Part shown: positions 7,581 to 15,671 of the stretch, one piece after another | How the letters are laid out: every line of letters starts with the position of its first letter | Position numbering within the stretch: the stretch's first letter is position 1 | Origin: Gordonia sp. UBA5067 | Lineage (GTDB): Bacteria; Actinomycetota; Actinomycetes; Mycobacteriales; Mycobacteriaceae | DNA: 19,114 nucleotides | Direction: 5' to 3' | NCBI RefSeq assembly: GCF_002414845.1 | Contig: NZ_DIAX01000023.1 | Location: 7,764-26,877 of the forward strand | Program-made: the position numbers and the translations under genes | Notes under the pieces: generated by a model | What the model saw: only the letters and a program-made list of their open reading frames with translations | What the model was told of the DNA's origin: nothing | The model's database searches: none

Positions 7581-7620
7581 GAAATCCGCCTCGGCTCCGC
7601 ACGGAGCCGGGGCGGATTTC
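7581..7620. terminator. Strong hairpin terminator between groES and whiB3
   Basis: GAAATCCGCC, T, CGGCTCCG, a CA loop, CGGAGCCG, G, GGCGGATTTC form an almost perfect stem of about 18 paired bases with one internal mismatch. It sits 19 bases after the groES stop and 32 bases beyond the convergent whiB3 stop, so it can serve both strands. The + side is followed by TGTGTTGT, only a weak U-run. Confidence 0.85.
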
Positions 7621-7652
7621 TGTGTTGTCGGATCCAGCGATTGCTGCGTCGG

Positions 7653-7952
7653 TCAGCCGGCGAGGGTGCCGCGCGGGCGACCGTGAACCTTCAGGATCAT
7701 GGCCCGCTCGGCTTCGCCGAGGCCACCCCAGATTCCGTAGGGTTCGCCGACTCGCAAGGCGTGCTCGCGGCACTGGGTCAAGACGGGGCAACCGAGGCAC
7801 AGTTCTTTTGCGCGTTGTTCACGCCGCAGGCGCGCATTCCCGCGTTCGCCATCGGGGTGGAAGAAGACCGACGATGCGGCTCCGCGACAGGTGCCCAGTC
7901 GCTGCCAGTCCCAGATGTCGGCGTTCGGTCCAGGGAGCTGGGGTAGTGACAT
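7653..7952 (-). CDS. whiB3: WhiB-family [4Fe-4S] redox-sensing transcription regulator, WhiB3-type
   Basis: A 99-residue iron-sulfur regulator that works with the housekeeping sigma factor; in mycobacteria WhiB3 senses O2/NO and controls redox balance and lipid synthesis. Cluster ligands are Cys22, Cys52, Cys55 and Cys61 (C-X29-C-X2-C-X5-C). The G[VI]WGG turn is GIWGG at 73-77, followed by a basic tail (KVHGRPRG). The N-terminal LPGPNADIW and FFHPDGERG segments match the WhiB3 branch. The ATG at 7952 has GGAGGA seven bases upstream. A longer in-frame extension to 8231 exists but has no family similarity and runs through the promoter. Position next to groES and convergent to it matches the M. 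tuberculosis whiB3 locus as recalled. Confidence 0.93.
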   Translation of the reverse strand: MSLPQLPGPNADIWDWQRLGTCRGAASSVFFHPDGERGNARLRREQRAKELCLGCPVLTQCREHALRVGEPYGIWGGLGEAERAMILKVHGRPRGTLAG

Positions 7953-8027
7953 GCGGCCGTCCTCCGTATGGGTTCGCCGGACCCCTGCGGGTCCATGGGG
8001 AGCTCCCTTGTGGGGTGCTCTGCGGCC

Positions 8028-8057
8028 ACAGTAAACAGCCGCACCGACAATAGTCAA
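8028..8057 (-). promoter_or_regulatory. whiB3 promoter
   Basis: On the - strand TTGACT (8057-8052) and TACTGT (8033-8028) are 18 bp apart, a good vegetative promoter. Transcription would start near 8021 and give a leader of about 70 nt. The leader contains the hairpin GGACCC-CTGC-GGGTCC (7979-7994) and an upstream ATG. Confidence 0.6.
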
Positions 8058-8169
8058 TTTCCTGAATCTGTGATCTGTTATAGCAAAAATTCGCTCAGAA
8101 TTAACCCCTTTATCACTGGTCAGAAGCATTTGCGCTTGATAATGGGCAGCCGTGTCGACAGCCGTCCGA

Positions 8170-8175
8170 TAGCGT
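8170..8175 (+). promoter_or_regulatory. Possible -10 element of a leaderless Rv3415c-like gene
   Basis: TAGCGT fits TANNNT and ends 7 nt before the ATG at 8183. No good -35 lies at 16-18 bp upstream and there is no Shine-Dalgarno. The 230-bp whiB3/Rv3415c-like divergent gap also contains an AT-rich stretch (about 8050-8145) unusual for this genome. Confidence 0.35.
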
Positions 8176-8182
8176 GTCCGGG

Positions 8183-9004
8183 ATGAGCGACACGGCCGGG
8201 GCACGGGACCTCTGGGTGCGGGCGGTGGCATTGGGTATGCGCGGCGCCGTGGCGCGCGGGCAGACGTGTCTCAATGCCGCGCAAGAGGCCGTCGGCCGAT
8301 CGGAAGACGCCGCGGATCGCGCACTGCTCTCCCTTCTCTCCAGTACGCGGGCGTCATGGCTGCGACAGTCGGGGCGGCACCGACTCGCCCTGGTTCCCGA
8401 TGGGCGAGCAGCACTGCTGGCAGCGGTGTCGTCCACCGGGCGCGACGACGATGGCTGGGGCCGCGCGGCGATGGGCGACGCGCTCATCGGGCTTGCGGCG
8501 GACAACCTTGGGCTGGGGAGATTCGACGCGTCGTCGCGGTTGCTCGACCGCGCCCGGACCACAGTTGCCGGCGATCGGCGCGGCGGCCTGGTCCCGAACG
8601 AGTGGATAGTGGACCGGCGAGTCGCCCTGCGCTGGCACTGGGTCAGTGCCGAGAATGCGCTCTACCGGGGTGAGGTCCAGGCTGGGCGGCGCTGGGCGCG
8701 GGAGGCGGAGCGGCTCGCGCGGGACTGTCCGTCGGCGCACCACCGAATCAAGACGCGGCTGATCGCTGCGGCTGCGACTGCGGCGGGCGGCGACATCGAC
8801 GAGGCGGCGGCCGAGGCGGGCGCGGTCATCATCGCCGCGGACGCCGCGGGTCTCCTGCCATTGCGCTGGGCGGGCAGTCAGATGCTGGCCGCCCTTGACC
8901 CCTCGCCGGCCGCCACACGGCGCGTCGACGAATCAACCGCTGCGCTTGCGGCCCTGGGATTCTTCCCCGGTGGGGATTTCAACGGCAGATGGGCCGGACG
9001 ATAG
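8183..9004 (+). CDS. Conserved hypothetical protein, M. tuberculosis Rv3415c-like by position
   Basis: A 273-residue soluble protein without signal peptide or membrane segment. It is rich in Ala, Arg and Leu and predicted by eye to be almost wholly helical, with repeated amphipathic segments (RALLSLLSSTRASWLRQSG, LDRARTTVAGD, ALYRGEVQAGRRWAREAERLA, DIDEAAAEAGAVIIAADAAG) that suggest a TPR-like solenoid. I recognise no catalytic motif. Its place between whiB3 and sigD matches the hypothetical Rv3415c. The ATG at 8183 is chosen over an in-frame GTG at 8174, because the latter lies within the putative -10 element. Function unknown; a scaffold or regulatory role near sigD would be speculation. 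Confidence 0.8.
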   Translation: MSDTAGARDLWVRAVALGMRGAVARGQTCLNAAQEAVGRSEDAADRALLSLLSSTRASWLRQSGRHRLALVPDGRAALLAAVSSTGRDDDGWGRAAMGDALIGLAADNLGLGRFDASSRLLDRARTTVAGDRRGGLVPNEWIVDRRVALRWHWVSAENALYRGEVQAGRRWAREAERLARDCPSAHHRIKTRLIAAAATAAGGDIDEAAAEAGAVIIAADAAGLLPLRWAGSQMLAALDPSPAATRRVDESTAALAALGFFPGGDFNGRWAGR

Positions 9005-9017
9005 GGTGGTTGAACGT

Positions 9018-9036
9018 GCGCTTGGGCCCAAAGCGC
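9018..9036. promoter_or_regulatory. Inverted repeat in the sigD upstream region
   Basis: GCGCTTGGG followed directly by CCCAAAGCGC is a near-perfect inverted repeat with a single unpaired base, centred on GGGCCC. It lies in the 64-bp gap between the Rv3415c-like gene and sigD. It could be an operator or a small hairpin; nothing identifies a binding protein. Confidence 0.4.
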
Positions 9037-9068
9037 GAACATGTGTAACACGGGGACTTCTGTAGACG

Positions 9069-9653
9069 ATGAAACTAACAGGCGACGCGCTTGACGCGGC
9101 CGTTCTGGCAGCTGGCCAGGGCGACCGGGAGGCTCTAGCCACCGTTCTTGAAAGTGTGCAGGAACCACTCCTGCGCTACTGCCGAGGGCGGCTTGGAGTC
9201 GGAGAACGCCACTTGTTCTCCGCTGATGACATCGCGCAGGAGGCATTGATGGCGGTGATGACCGCCCTACCCCGGTACCGGGATGAGGGGCGACCGTTCC
9301 TCGCTTTTGCCTATGGGATCGCTTCGCGCAAGGTTGCCGATGCCATGCGAGTCGTCGGTCGGTCTAAGGCCGACCCCACCGACGAATTGCCCGAACGGAT
9401 CAATTCGTTCGACAGCCCGGAGCAGCAGGCTCTTGATTCTGAGGGCAACCGGCGAATCTTGGGCCTCCTCGAGACCCTGCCCGACAAGCAGCGCGAAATT
9501 CTCGTGCTCCGTCTGGTCGTCGGTCTCAGTGCCGACGAAACCGCTGCCGTCGTCGACTCCACGCCCGGAGCCGTACGCGTAGCCCAGCACCGCGCGCTGG
9601 CCAAACTGCGCACCACCATCCAGAGCCAGCGAGATCAGAAAGAGCGACGCTGA
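9069..9653 (+). CDS. sigD: ECF RNA polymerase sigma factor SigD
   Basis: A 194-residue alternative sigma factor of the extracytoplasmic-function class. Region sigma-2 spans roughly residues 25-95 with the core-binding and -10 recognition signature SADDIAQEALMAVMTALPRY (51-70) and GIASRKVADAMR. Region sigma-4 spans about 135-185 with LPDKQREILVLRLVVGLSADETA and the DNA-reading helix TPGAVRVAQHRALAKLR. The segments ADDIAQE, PRYRDEGRPFLAF, LPERIN and SADETAAVV closely match remembered M. tuberculosis SigD. The ATG at 9069 agrees with that family's core start. The stop TGA shares one base with the start codon of the anti-sigma gene (TGATG), so the pair is translationally coupled and held near equal amounts. 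Confidence 0.93.
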   Translation: MKLTGDALDAAVLAAGQGDREALATVLESVQEPLLRYCRGRLGVGERHLFSADDIAQEALMAVMTALPRYRDEGRPFLAFAYGIASRKVADAMRVVGRSKADPTDELPERINSFDSPEQQALDSEGNRRILGLLETLPDKQREILVLRLVVGLSADETAAVVDSTPGAVRVAQHRALAKLRTTIQSQRDQKERR

Positions 9654-10495
9654 TGAACAATCACACGCCCACCGGGGCCGCCGTGGACACCGCCGGCCTC
9701 GACATCGCCGAGATCACCCGCGACGAAAAGCTGCTTGAGGCCCTTGGGCTCGGTCTGCCGGTCGTCGCCGACACCCAGACCGATTTCGACCTTGCCGAGA
9801 TGCTTTCCGATTGGCGAACGACCTCCCTCGCCAAACCTGTCCATGACACGATCACCGTTGAGGATGTGGAGCGCGCGATTGCGGCCAGTGCCGCAGAGTC
9901 GCGCGACTCGGCCCGCAAGATGCGCCGCCACCTGCGGCTCGTTGCCGGCGCAGCAGCGATCATCGGTGTCGCACTCGGCGGTCTGACCGTCCTATCCGAA
10001 GGGGCCAACCCGAACGATCCCTTGTGGGGCGTCAAGAAGGTCGTCTTCGCGGAGAAGGCCGAGCAGACCCAAGCGACCTACTCTGCGCAGATCAACCTCG
10101 AGCATGCGGAAAAGTCGCTCGCCGCGGGTAATCCGAAGGAGGCCCGGGAGTATGTGCGCCGGGCCCAGGCAAGCTTGGCTCCGGTGAGCGATGTGAAGGC
10201 TCGATCCTCGATGGACGAGTGGATCGGTCGTTTGAATGCGTCGGCCGAGTCGGCCATCAAGGCTGCGATTCCGGCGGCTCCGCGCAAGCAGGCCGAACGG
10301 AAGGCTCCGGCACCCAAGCAGGCGCCTCCGGTCACCGACGACATGCCGCAGTACGCACCGCAGGCACCCCAGTGGACACCGCCCGCGCAGCAGCAGCAGG
10401 CTCCGCAGCCCCGGTACACGCCGCGCCCGCAGCCTCGACCGGACGCCCCGTTCCGGCCGGCGCCTCGTCCGCCGATTTCGGTCTTGCCGAACTGA
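9653..10495 (+). CDS. rsdA: Anti-sigma-D factor RsdA
   Basis: A 280-residue single-pass membrane protein that sequesters SigD. The cytoplasmic N-terminal part (1-94) contains the SigD-binding helices around DIAEITRDEKLLEAL and TDFDLAEMLSDWRTT (about 16-57), as in the RsdA family (M. tuberculosis Rv3413c). A basic RKMRRHLR stretch precedes one membrane helix (about 95-114, LVAGAAAIIGVALGGLTVLS). The extracytoplasmic part begins with NPNDPLWGVKKVVFAEKAEQ, the segment shared by many actinobacterial anti-sigma factors, then a coiled helical region, and ends in a Pro/Gln/Arg-rich tail of about 75 residues that looks disordered and may reach into the cell wall. Signal-induced proteolysis would free SigD. 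It overlaps sigD by one base and is followed by a terminator. Confidence 0.9.
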   Translation: MNNHTPTGAAVDTAGLDIAEITRDEKLLEALGLGLPVVADTQTDFDLAEMLSDWRTTSLAKPVHDTITVEDVERAIAASAAESRDSARKMRRHLRLVAGAAAIIGVALGGLTVLSEGANPNDPLWGVKKVVFAEKAEQTQATYSAQINLEHAEKSLAAGNPKEAREYVRRAQASLAPVSDVKARSSMDEWIGRLNASAESAIKAAIPAAPRKQAERKAPAPKQAPPVTDDMPQYAPQAPQWTPPAQQQQAPQPRYTPRPQPRPDAPFRPAPRPPISVLPN

Positions 10496-10507
10496 TCACT
10501 GACGATC

Positions 10508-10553
10508 AAACCCCGCACCGATCAAATGGTTCACTCCATTGGGTGCGGGGTTT
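10508..10553. terminator. Bidirectional terminator between rsdA and the DUF5319-type gene
   Basis: AAACCCCGCACC (10508-10519) and GGTGCGGGGTTT (10542-10553) form a perfect 12-bp stem. The 22-nt loop holds a second small stem (AATGG/CCATT). The A-run on one side and T-run on the other suit termination from both converging genes. Confidence 0.88.
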
Positions 10554-10603
10554 GTCGTGTTGTCAGACGACTCGGGTTTGGCGGCCCCGGAGATTTGTGG
10601 AGG

Positions 10604-10990
10604 TCAGCGACGTCCGCGGTGAGCCTGACCATCGGCATAGCCGCGGCAGTAGTCCCAGGTGACGTAGTCGTCGGGGCGAGGGTCGACGGCCGGCTCGTGC
10701 GGTCGGACGGTGCCGTCGGCAAGGAGCTGCTGCAGGTTGGCGCGAAGCATGTCCCAGTCGTGGTAGTGGTCCTCGTTGCAGTCCTCGCACATGACGACGA
10801 GACCCCGGACGCCGTGCCGTGACAGCAGCGCCTCATAGACGGCCAGGTCGGCCAGGTCTTCTTCGACGGCGAGGCGCTCGGCGACGTCCAGCGGGATGCC
10901 GGGGTCGACCGAGTCAAGCACTCCGGCGGGGTCGCTCGGATCGTCGGCGAACGGGTCCGGCGGCAGGCCGGGGGGATACTGGTTGGCCAC
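10604..10990 (-). CDS. DUF5319-type conserved protein (Rv3412-like)
   Basis: A small acidic protein of 128 residues, conserved in Mycobacteriales next to guaB. Recognisable blocks are [14 protein letters not shown] at the N terminus, [22 protein letters not shown], the two-cysteine segment [13 protein letters not shown] followed by [10 protein letters not shown], and [19 protein letters not shown] with [11 protein letters not shown]. The clustered Cys, His and Asp residues suggest a small metal site, but this is inference and no function is known to me. The GTG at 10990 is chosen because the family's conserved block starts directly after it; GGAGG lies only one base upstream, too close to act as a ribosome site, and TACGGT ends 6 nt upstream, so leaderless translation is likely. 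It diverges from guaB across 115 bp. Confidence 0.87.
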   Translation of the reverse strand: MANQYPPGLPPDPFADDPSDPAGVLDSVDPGIPLDVAERLAVEEDLADLAVYEALLSRHGVRGLVVMCEDCNEDHYHDWDMLRANLQQLLADGTVRPHEPAVDPRPDDYVTWDYCRGYADGQAHRGRR

Positions 10991-10996
10991 GCCTCC

Positions 10997-11002
10997 ACCG
11001 TA
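10997..11002 (-). promoter_or_regulatory. -10 element of a leaderless DUF5319-type gene
   Basis: On the - strand TACGGT (TANNNT) ends exactly 6 nt before the GTG start at 10990. No clear -35 is seen. Confidence 0.45.
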
Positions 11003-11093
11003 GCCGATCCCCTTCCGGCGGATGCGCGGCGCAGGTCTGTGACCGGCGATATTCGCATGTCGGGACGGCCGAGATCGGGCTGGCGGCGCCCGG

Positions 11094-12617
<1,524 letters not shown>

Positions 12618-12634
12618 ACGTTTCTCGTGATGAA

Positions 12635-12652
12635 GCCGACGCAGAGGTCGGC
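12635..12652 (+). other. Small hairpin in the guaB–guaB3 gap
   Basis: GCCGAC, a 6-nt loop and GTCGGC form a perfect 6-bp stem just upstream of the AGAAAGG ribosome site of guaB3. It is too weak and lacks a U-tract for termination; it may be an mRNA stability or translation element. Confidence 0.35.
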
Positions 12653-12669
12653 AGAAAGGCGTGATCAGC

Positions 12670-13809
12670 GTGCGTGATCTCGTGGAGCTTGGGATGGGCC
12701 GGACCGCTCGTCGGACGTACGAGCTGGAGGACATCAGCATCGTGCCGTCGCGGCGAACCCGCTCGTCGAAAGATGTGTCGACGGCCTGGCAGATCGACGC
12801 CTACCGGTTTGACGTGCCGGTCCTCTCGCATCCGACGGACGCACTGATGTCGCCGGGCACCGCGATCGAGCTGGGGCGGCTGGGTGCACTGGGTGTTCTC
12901 AACGGCGAGGGGTTGTGGGCACGGCACCGTGATGCCGAGGAGAAGCTCGCCGCGCTGCGCGACGTCGCCGAGAACGACCCCGATCCCCGCGCCCCGGTGC
13001 GCTACCTCCAGCACCTGCACTCGGCACCGATTGATACCGGGCTCCTAGCGCAGGCTGTTTCGCGCATCCGCGACGCCGGGGTGACGACGGCGGTGCGAGT
13101 GAGCCCGCAGCACGCCGCCGAGTTGACGCCGACGCTGCTCAAAGCCGGAGTGGAACTGCTGGTCGTGCACGGCACGATCATCTCCGCCGAACATGTGTCC
13201 GACGGCCGAGATCCGCTCAACCTCAAGACGTTCATCGCCGACCTCGACGTCCCGGTCATCGCGGGCGGGGTCCATGATCACCGGACCGCCCTGCATCTGA
13301 TGCGCACCGGTGCCGCCGGGGTCATCGTCGGATATGGTGCGGCGGAGGGCTCGACGACGACCAACGATGTGCTGGGCATCGGTGTGCCGATGGCGACGGC
13401 GATCGCCGACGCCGCGGCCGCGCGCCGGGACTATCTGGATGAGACCGGTGGGCGATACGTACACGTGTTGGCCGACGGTGACATCAACACCTCTGGTGAT
13501 CTATCGAAGGCGATCGCGTGCGGTGCGGATGCCGTTGTGCTGGGCGCGCCGCTCGCGTCTGCCGCGAGTGCGCCGGGTGGGGGCTGGTATTGGACTCCGT
13601 CGGCGGCGCACCCGGACACTCCTCGTGGGGCGATGTTGCAGTTGGCCACCCCCGATGGGCGTCCGACGCTGGCGCAGATCCTCACCGGTCCGTCCGATGA
13701 TCCGTTTGGCGAGCTGAATTTGGTGGGTGCATTGCGTCGTTCGATGGCTAAGGCCGGCTACTCCGATCTCAAGGAGTTTCAGAAGGTTGGGCTTTCCGTC
13801 CGAGCCTGA
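12670..13809 (+). CDS. guaB3: GuaB3 family IMP dehydrogenase-related protein
   Basis: A paralogue of IMP dehydrogenase of about 379 residues with no CBS domains. It has MGRTARRTYELEDISIVPSRR near the start and the barrel motifs VPVIAGGVHDHRTALHLMRTGAAG, VIVGYGAAEGSTTTNDVLG, GGRYVHVLADGDINTSGDL, KAIACGADAVVLGAPLA and LKEFQKVGLSV at the end. The catalytic-loop consensus GPGSICTTR is absent; the equivalent region reads VVHGTIISAEHVSDGRDP, with no cysteine. It is therefore unlikely to be an ordinary IMP dehydrogenase; as recalled, a cyanobacterial GuaB3 has been reported to act as GMP reductase. GTG at 12670 (MRDLVELG) is preferred: AGAAAGG lies 11 nt upstream, whereas the GTG at 12661 is too close to it. 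GTG at 12682 is another option. Probably co-transcribed with guaB. Confidence 0.93.
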   Translation: MRDLVELGMGRTARRTYELEDISIVPSRRTRSSKDVSTAWQIDAYRFDVPVLSHPTDALMSPGTAIELGRLGALGVLNGEGLWARHRDAEEKLAALRDVAENDPDPRAPVRYLQHLHSAPIDTGLLAQAVSRIRDAGVTTAVRVSPQHAAELTPTLLKAGVELLVVHGTIISAEHVSDGRDPLNLKTFIADLDVPVIAGGVHDHRTALHLMRTGAAGVIVGYGAAEGSTTTNDVLGIGVPMATAIADAAAARRDYLDETGGRYVHVLADGDINTSGDLSKAIACGADAVVLGAPLASAASAPGGGWYWTPSAAHPDTPRGAMLQLATPDGRPTLAQILTGPSDDPFGELNLVGALRRSMAKAGYSDLKEFQKVGLSVRA

Positions 13810-13835
13810 TCCGCCGACTGTGCCTCAGGCCACCA

Positions 13836-13858
13836 GATGTGACAATGGTTGATGTGAC
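13836..13858 (+). promoter_or_regulatory. Direct repeat GATGTGAC upstream of choD
   Basis: GATGTGAC occurs at 13836-13843 and 13851-13858, 15 bp start to start, just upstream of the putative choD -10 element. Tandem 8-mers in this position could be an activator or repressor site. The protein is unknown. Confidence 0.35.
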
Positions 13859-13866
13859 GATGCGGC

Positions 13867-13872
13867 TATGAT
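13867..13872 (+). promoter_or_regulatory. -10 element of the leaderless choD promoter
   Basis: TATGAT is a near-consensus -10 hexamer ending 6 nt before the ATG at 13879. There is no Shine-Dalgarno, so a leaderless mRNA is likely, independent of the guaB–guaB3 transcript. Confidence 0.6.
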
Positions 13873-13878
13873 TGAACG

Positions 13879-15642
13879 ATGTCTCGCAGCCCACAGAACA
13901 GTCACTTCGACGTGCTCATCATCGGTTCCGGATTCGGCGGCAGTGTCAGCGCGTTGCGCCTGACCGAGAAGGGGTACCGCGTCGGCGTCGTCGAAGCCGG
14001 CCGCCGATTCGCTGACGACCAGTTCGCCAAGACGAGTTGGCGACTGCGCAAATTCGTCTGGGCACCCAAGTTCGGTCTACTCGGCGTGCAGCGCATCCAC
14101 CTGCTCAAGGATGTGATGATCCTGGCCGGCGCCGGTGTGGGCGGCGGTTCGCTGAACTACGCGAACACGCTCTACAAGCCGCCGTCGCCGTTCTTCAACG
14201 ACCCGCAGTGGCGGGACATCACCGACTGGGAAGCCGAACTGAGCCCGCACTACGATCAGGCCAGCCGCATGCTCGGCGTCGTCACGAACCCCACGTTCAC
14301 CAATTCTGATCGGGTGATGAAGGAAGTCGCCGACGAGATGGGTGCCGGTGACACGTTCGTCGCCACGCCGGTCGGCGTCTTCTTCGGCGCCAAGACGGGT
14401 GGTGAAGGTGTGCCGGGGGAGACCGTCGCCGATCCGTATTTCGGCGGCGCCGGTCCGACGCGGACGGCCTGCACCGAATGCGGTGCCTGCATGACGGGTT
14501 GCCGCGTGGGGGCCAAGAACACCCTGGTGAAGAACTATCTCGGCCTGGCGGAATCGGCGGGTGCCCAGGTCATCGAGCGCACTACCGTCGACGGGGTGCG
14601 GCAGCGTGCGGACGGCATCTGGGAGGTGTCGACGCGCGGCTCGTCGTCGTGGGGGCCGATCGGTGCCCGCCGCCGAACCTTCACCGCCGACAACGTGATC
14701 ATGGCGGCCGGCACCTTCAACACGCAGAAGCTGATGCACGCGGCCAAGCTGACGACGCTGCCCGAAATCTCCGACGCGATGGGGGTGCTGACCCGCACGA
14801 ATTCCGAGTCGATCCTCGGCGCGATGGGCAAGAAGGTCGACCCCGACCACAACTATTCTGAGGGAGTGGCGATCACCTCGTCATTCCACCCGAATGAATC
14901 CACGCATATCGAGCCGGTGCGTTACGGCAAGGGATCCAATGCGATGGCCTACTTGCAGACGGTGCTGACTGATGGTGGCACCCGGATGCACCGACTCCGG
15001 CAACTGGGTGCGCACCTGGTGCGCCACCCGGGCGATTTGCTCAGGCTGCTCATCGTCCGCGATTGGAGCGAGAAGACGGTGATCGCCCTGGTGATGCAGT
15101 CGTCGGACAACTCGCTGACGACCTTCGTCAAGAGATTCGGGCCGGTCAAGTACGTCACGAGCAGGCAGGGCCACGGCGAGCCGAACCCGACGTGGATTCC
15201 CGAGGGCAATGAGGCGACCCGCCGGATCGCCGCCAAACTCAGCGGGGGGATCGCCGGCGGCACCTGGGGTGACATCATGAACATCCCCCTCACCGCCCAC
15301 TACCTCGGTGGATGCGTGATCTCCGACGATCCTGCGAACGGCGTCATCGATCCGTATCACCGAGTGTGGAACTACCCGTCGCTCTACGTGGTCGACGGTG
15401 CGTCGATCACGGCCAATCTGGGCGTGAACCCGTCGCTGTCGATTTGTGCGCAGGCCGAACGCGCCGCATCGCTGTGGCCGAACAAGTCCGCGGAGGATCA
15501 GCGTCCGCCGCAGGGTGCGCCGTATGCGCGGATCGCACCGGTCGCCCCGGTGTCGCCGATTGTTCCGGCCGGCGCGCCCGGTGCCCTGCGCCTGTCGATC
15601 ACGCCGGTGGCCTCGACGAAGCGGCCGAAGGTGGCGCAGTAG
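13879..15642 (+). CDS. choD: GMC family FAD-dependent oxidoreductase, ChoD-type (annotated cholesterol oxidase)
   Basis: A 587-residue flavoprotein of the glucose-methanol-choline family, very like M. tuberculosis ChoD. The FAD-binding motif IIGSGFGGS is at 14-22, the second FAD segment ILAGAGVGGGSLNYANTLY around 77-95, and the GMC active-site region near the C terminus has PLTAHYLGG (catalytic His) and ANLGVNPSLS (Asn). Unusual for the superfamily, the middle contains CTECGACMTGC, with Cys198, 201, 204 and 208 in the ferredoxin-like spacing CxxCxxCxxxC. The Pro/Ala-rich tail after about 540 looks flexible. There is no signal peptide, so it is probably cytoplasmic, unlike secreted cholesterol oxidases. 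Oxidation of a sterol or other hydrophobic alcohol is the family annotation; the true substrate is uncertain. Confidence 0.92.
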   Translation: MSRSPQNSHFDVLIIGSGFGGSVSALRLTEKGYRVGVVEAGRRFADDQFAKTSWRLRKFVWAPKFGLLGVQRIHLLKDVMILAGAGVGGGSLNYANTLYKPPSPFFNDPQWRDITDWEAELSPHYDQASRMLGVVTNPTFTNSDRVMKEVADEMGAGDTFVATPVGVFFGAKTGGEGVPGETVADPYFGGAGPTRTACTECGACMTGCRVGAKNTLVKNYLGLAESAGAQVIERTTVDGVRQRADGIWEVSTRGSSSWGPIGARRRTFTADNVIMAAGTFNTQKLMHAAKLTTLPEISDAMGVLTRTNSESILGAMGKKVDPDHNYSEGVAITSSFHPNESTHIEPVRYGKGSNAMAYLQTVLTDGGTRMHRLRQLGAHLVRHPGDLLRLLIVRDWSEKTVIALVMQSSDNSLTTFVKRFGPVKYVTSRQGHGEPNPTWIPEGNEATRRIAAKLSGGIAGGTWGDIMNIPLTAHYLGGCVISDDPANGVIDPYHRVWNYPSLYVVDGASITANLGVNPSLSICAQAERAASLWPNKSAEDQRPPQGAPYARIAPVAPVSPIVPAGAPGALRLSITPVASTKRPKVAQ

Positions 15643-15671
15643 CCTGAGAAACGGGTGCTGGCGTGGTGATC

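Noticed and set aside
7953..8231. In-frame N-terminal extension of whiB3 to 8231
   Set aside because: The added residues lack WhiB similarity, run across a good promoter, and the ATG at 7952 has a proper GGAGGA ribosome site.
9045..9070. GTAACA-N16-CGAT, resembling an ECF-type promoter for sigD autoregulation
   Set aside because: The CGAT would overlap the sigD ATG and place the transcription start inside the gene, while the ATG at 9069 fits the family's start. Left as coincidence.
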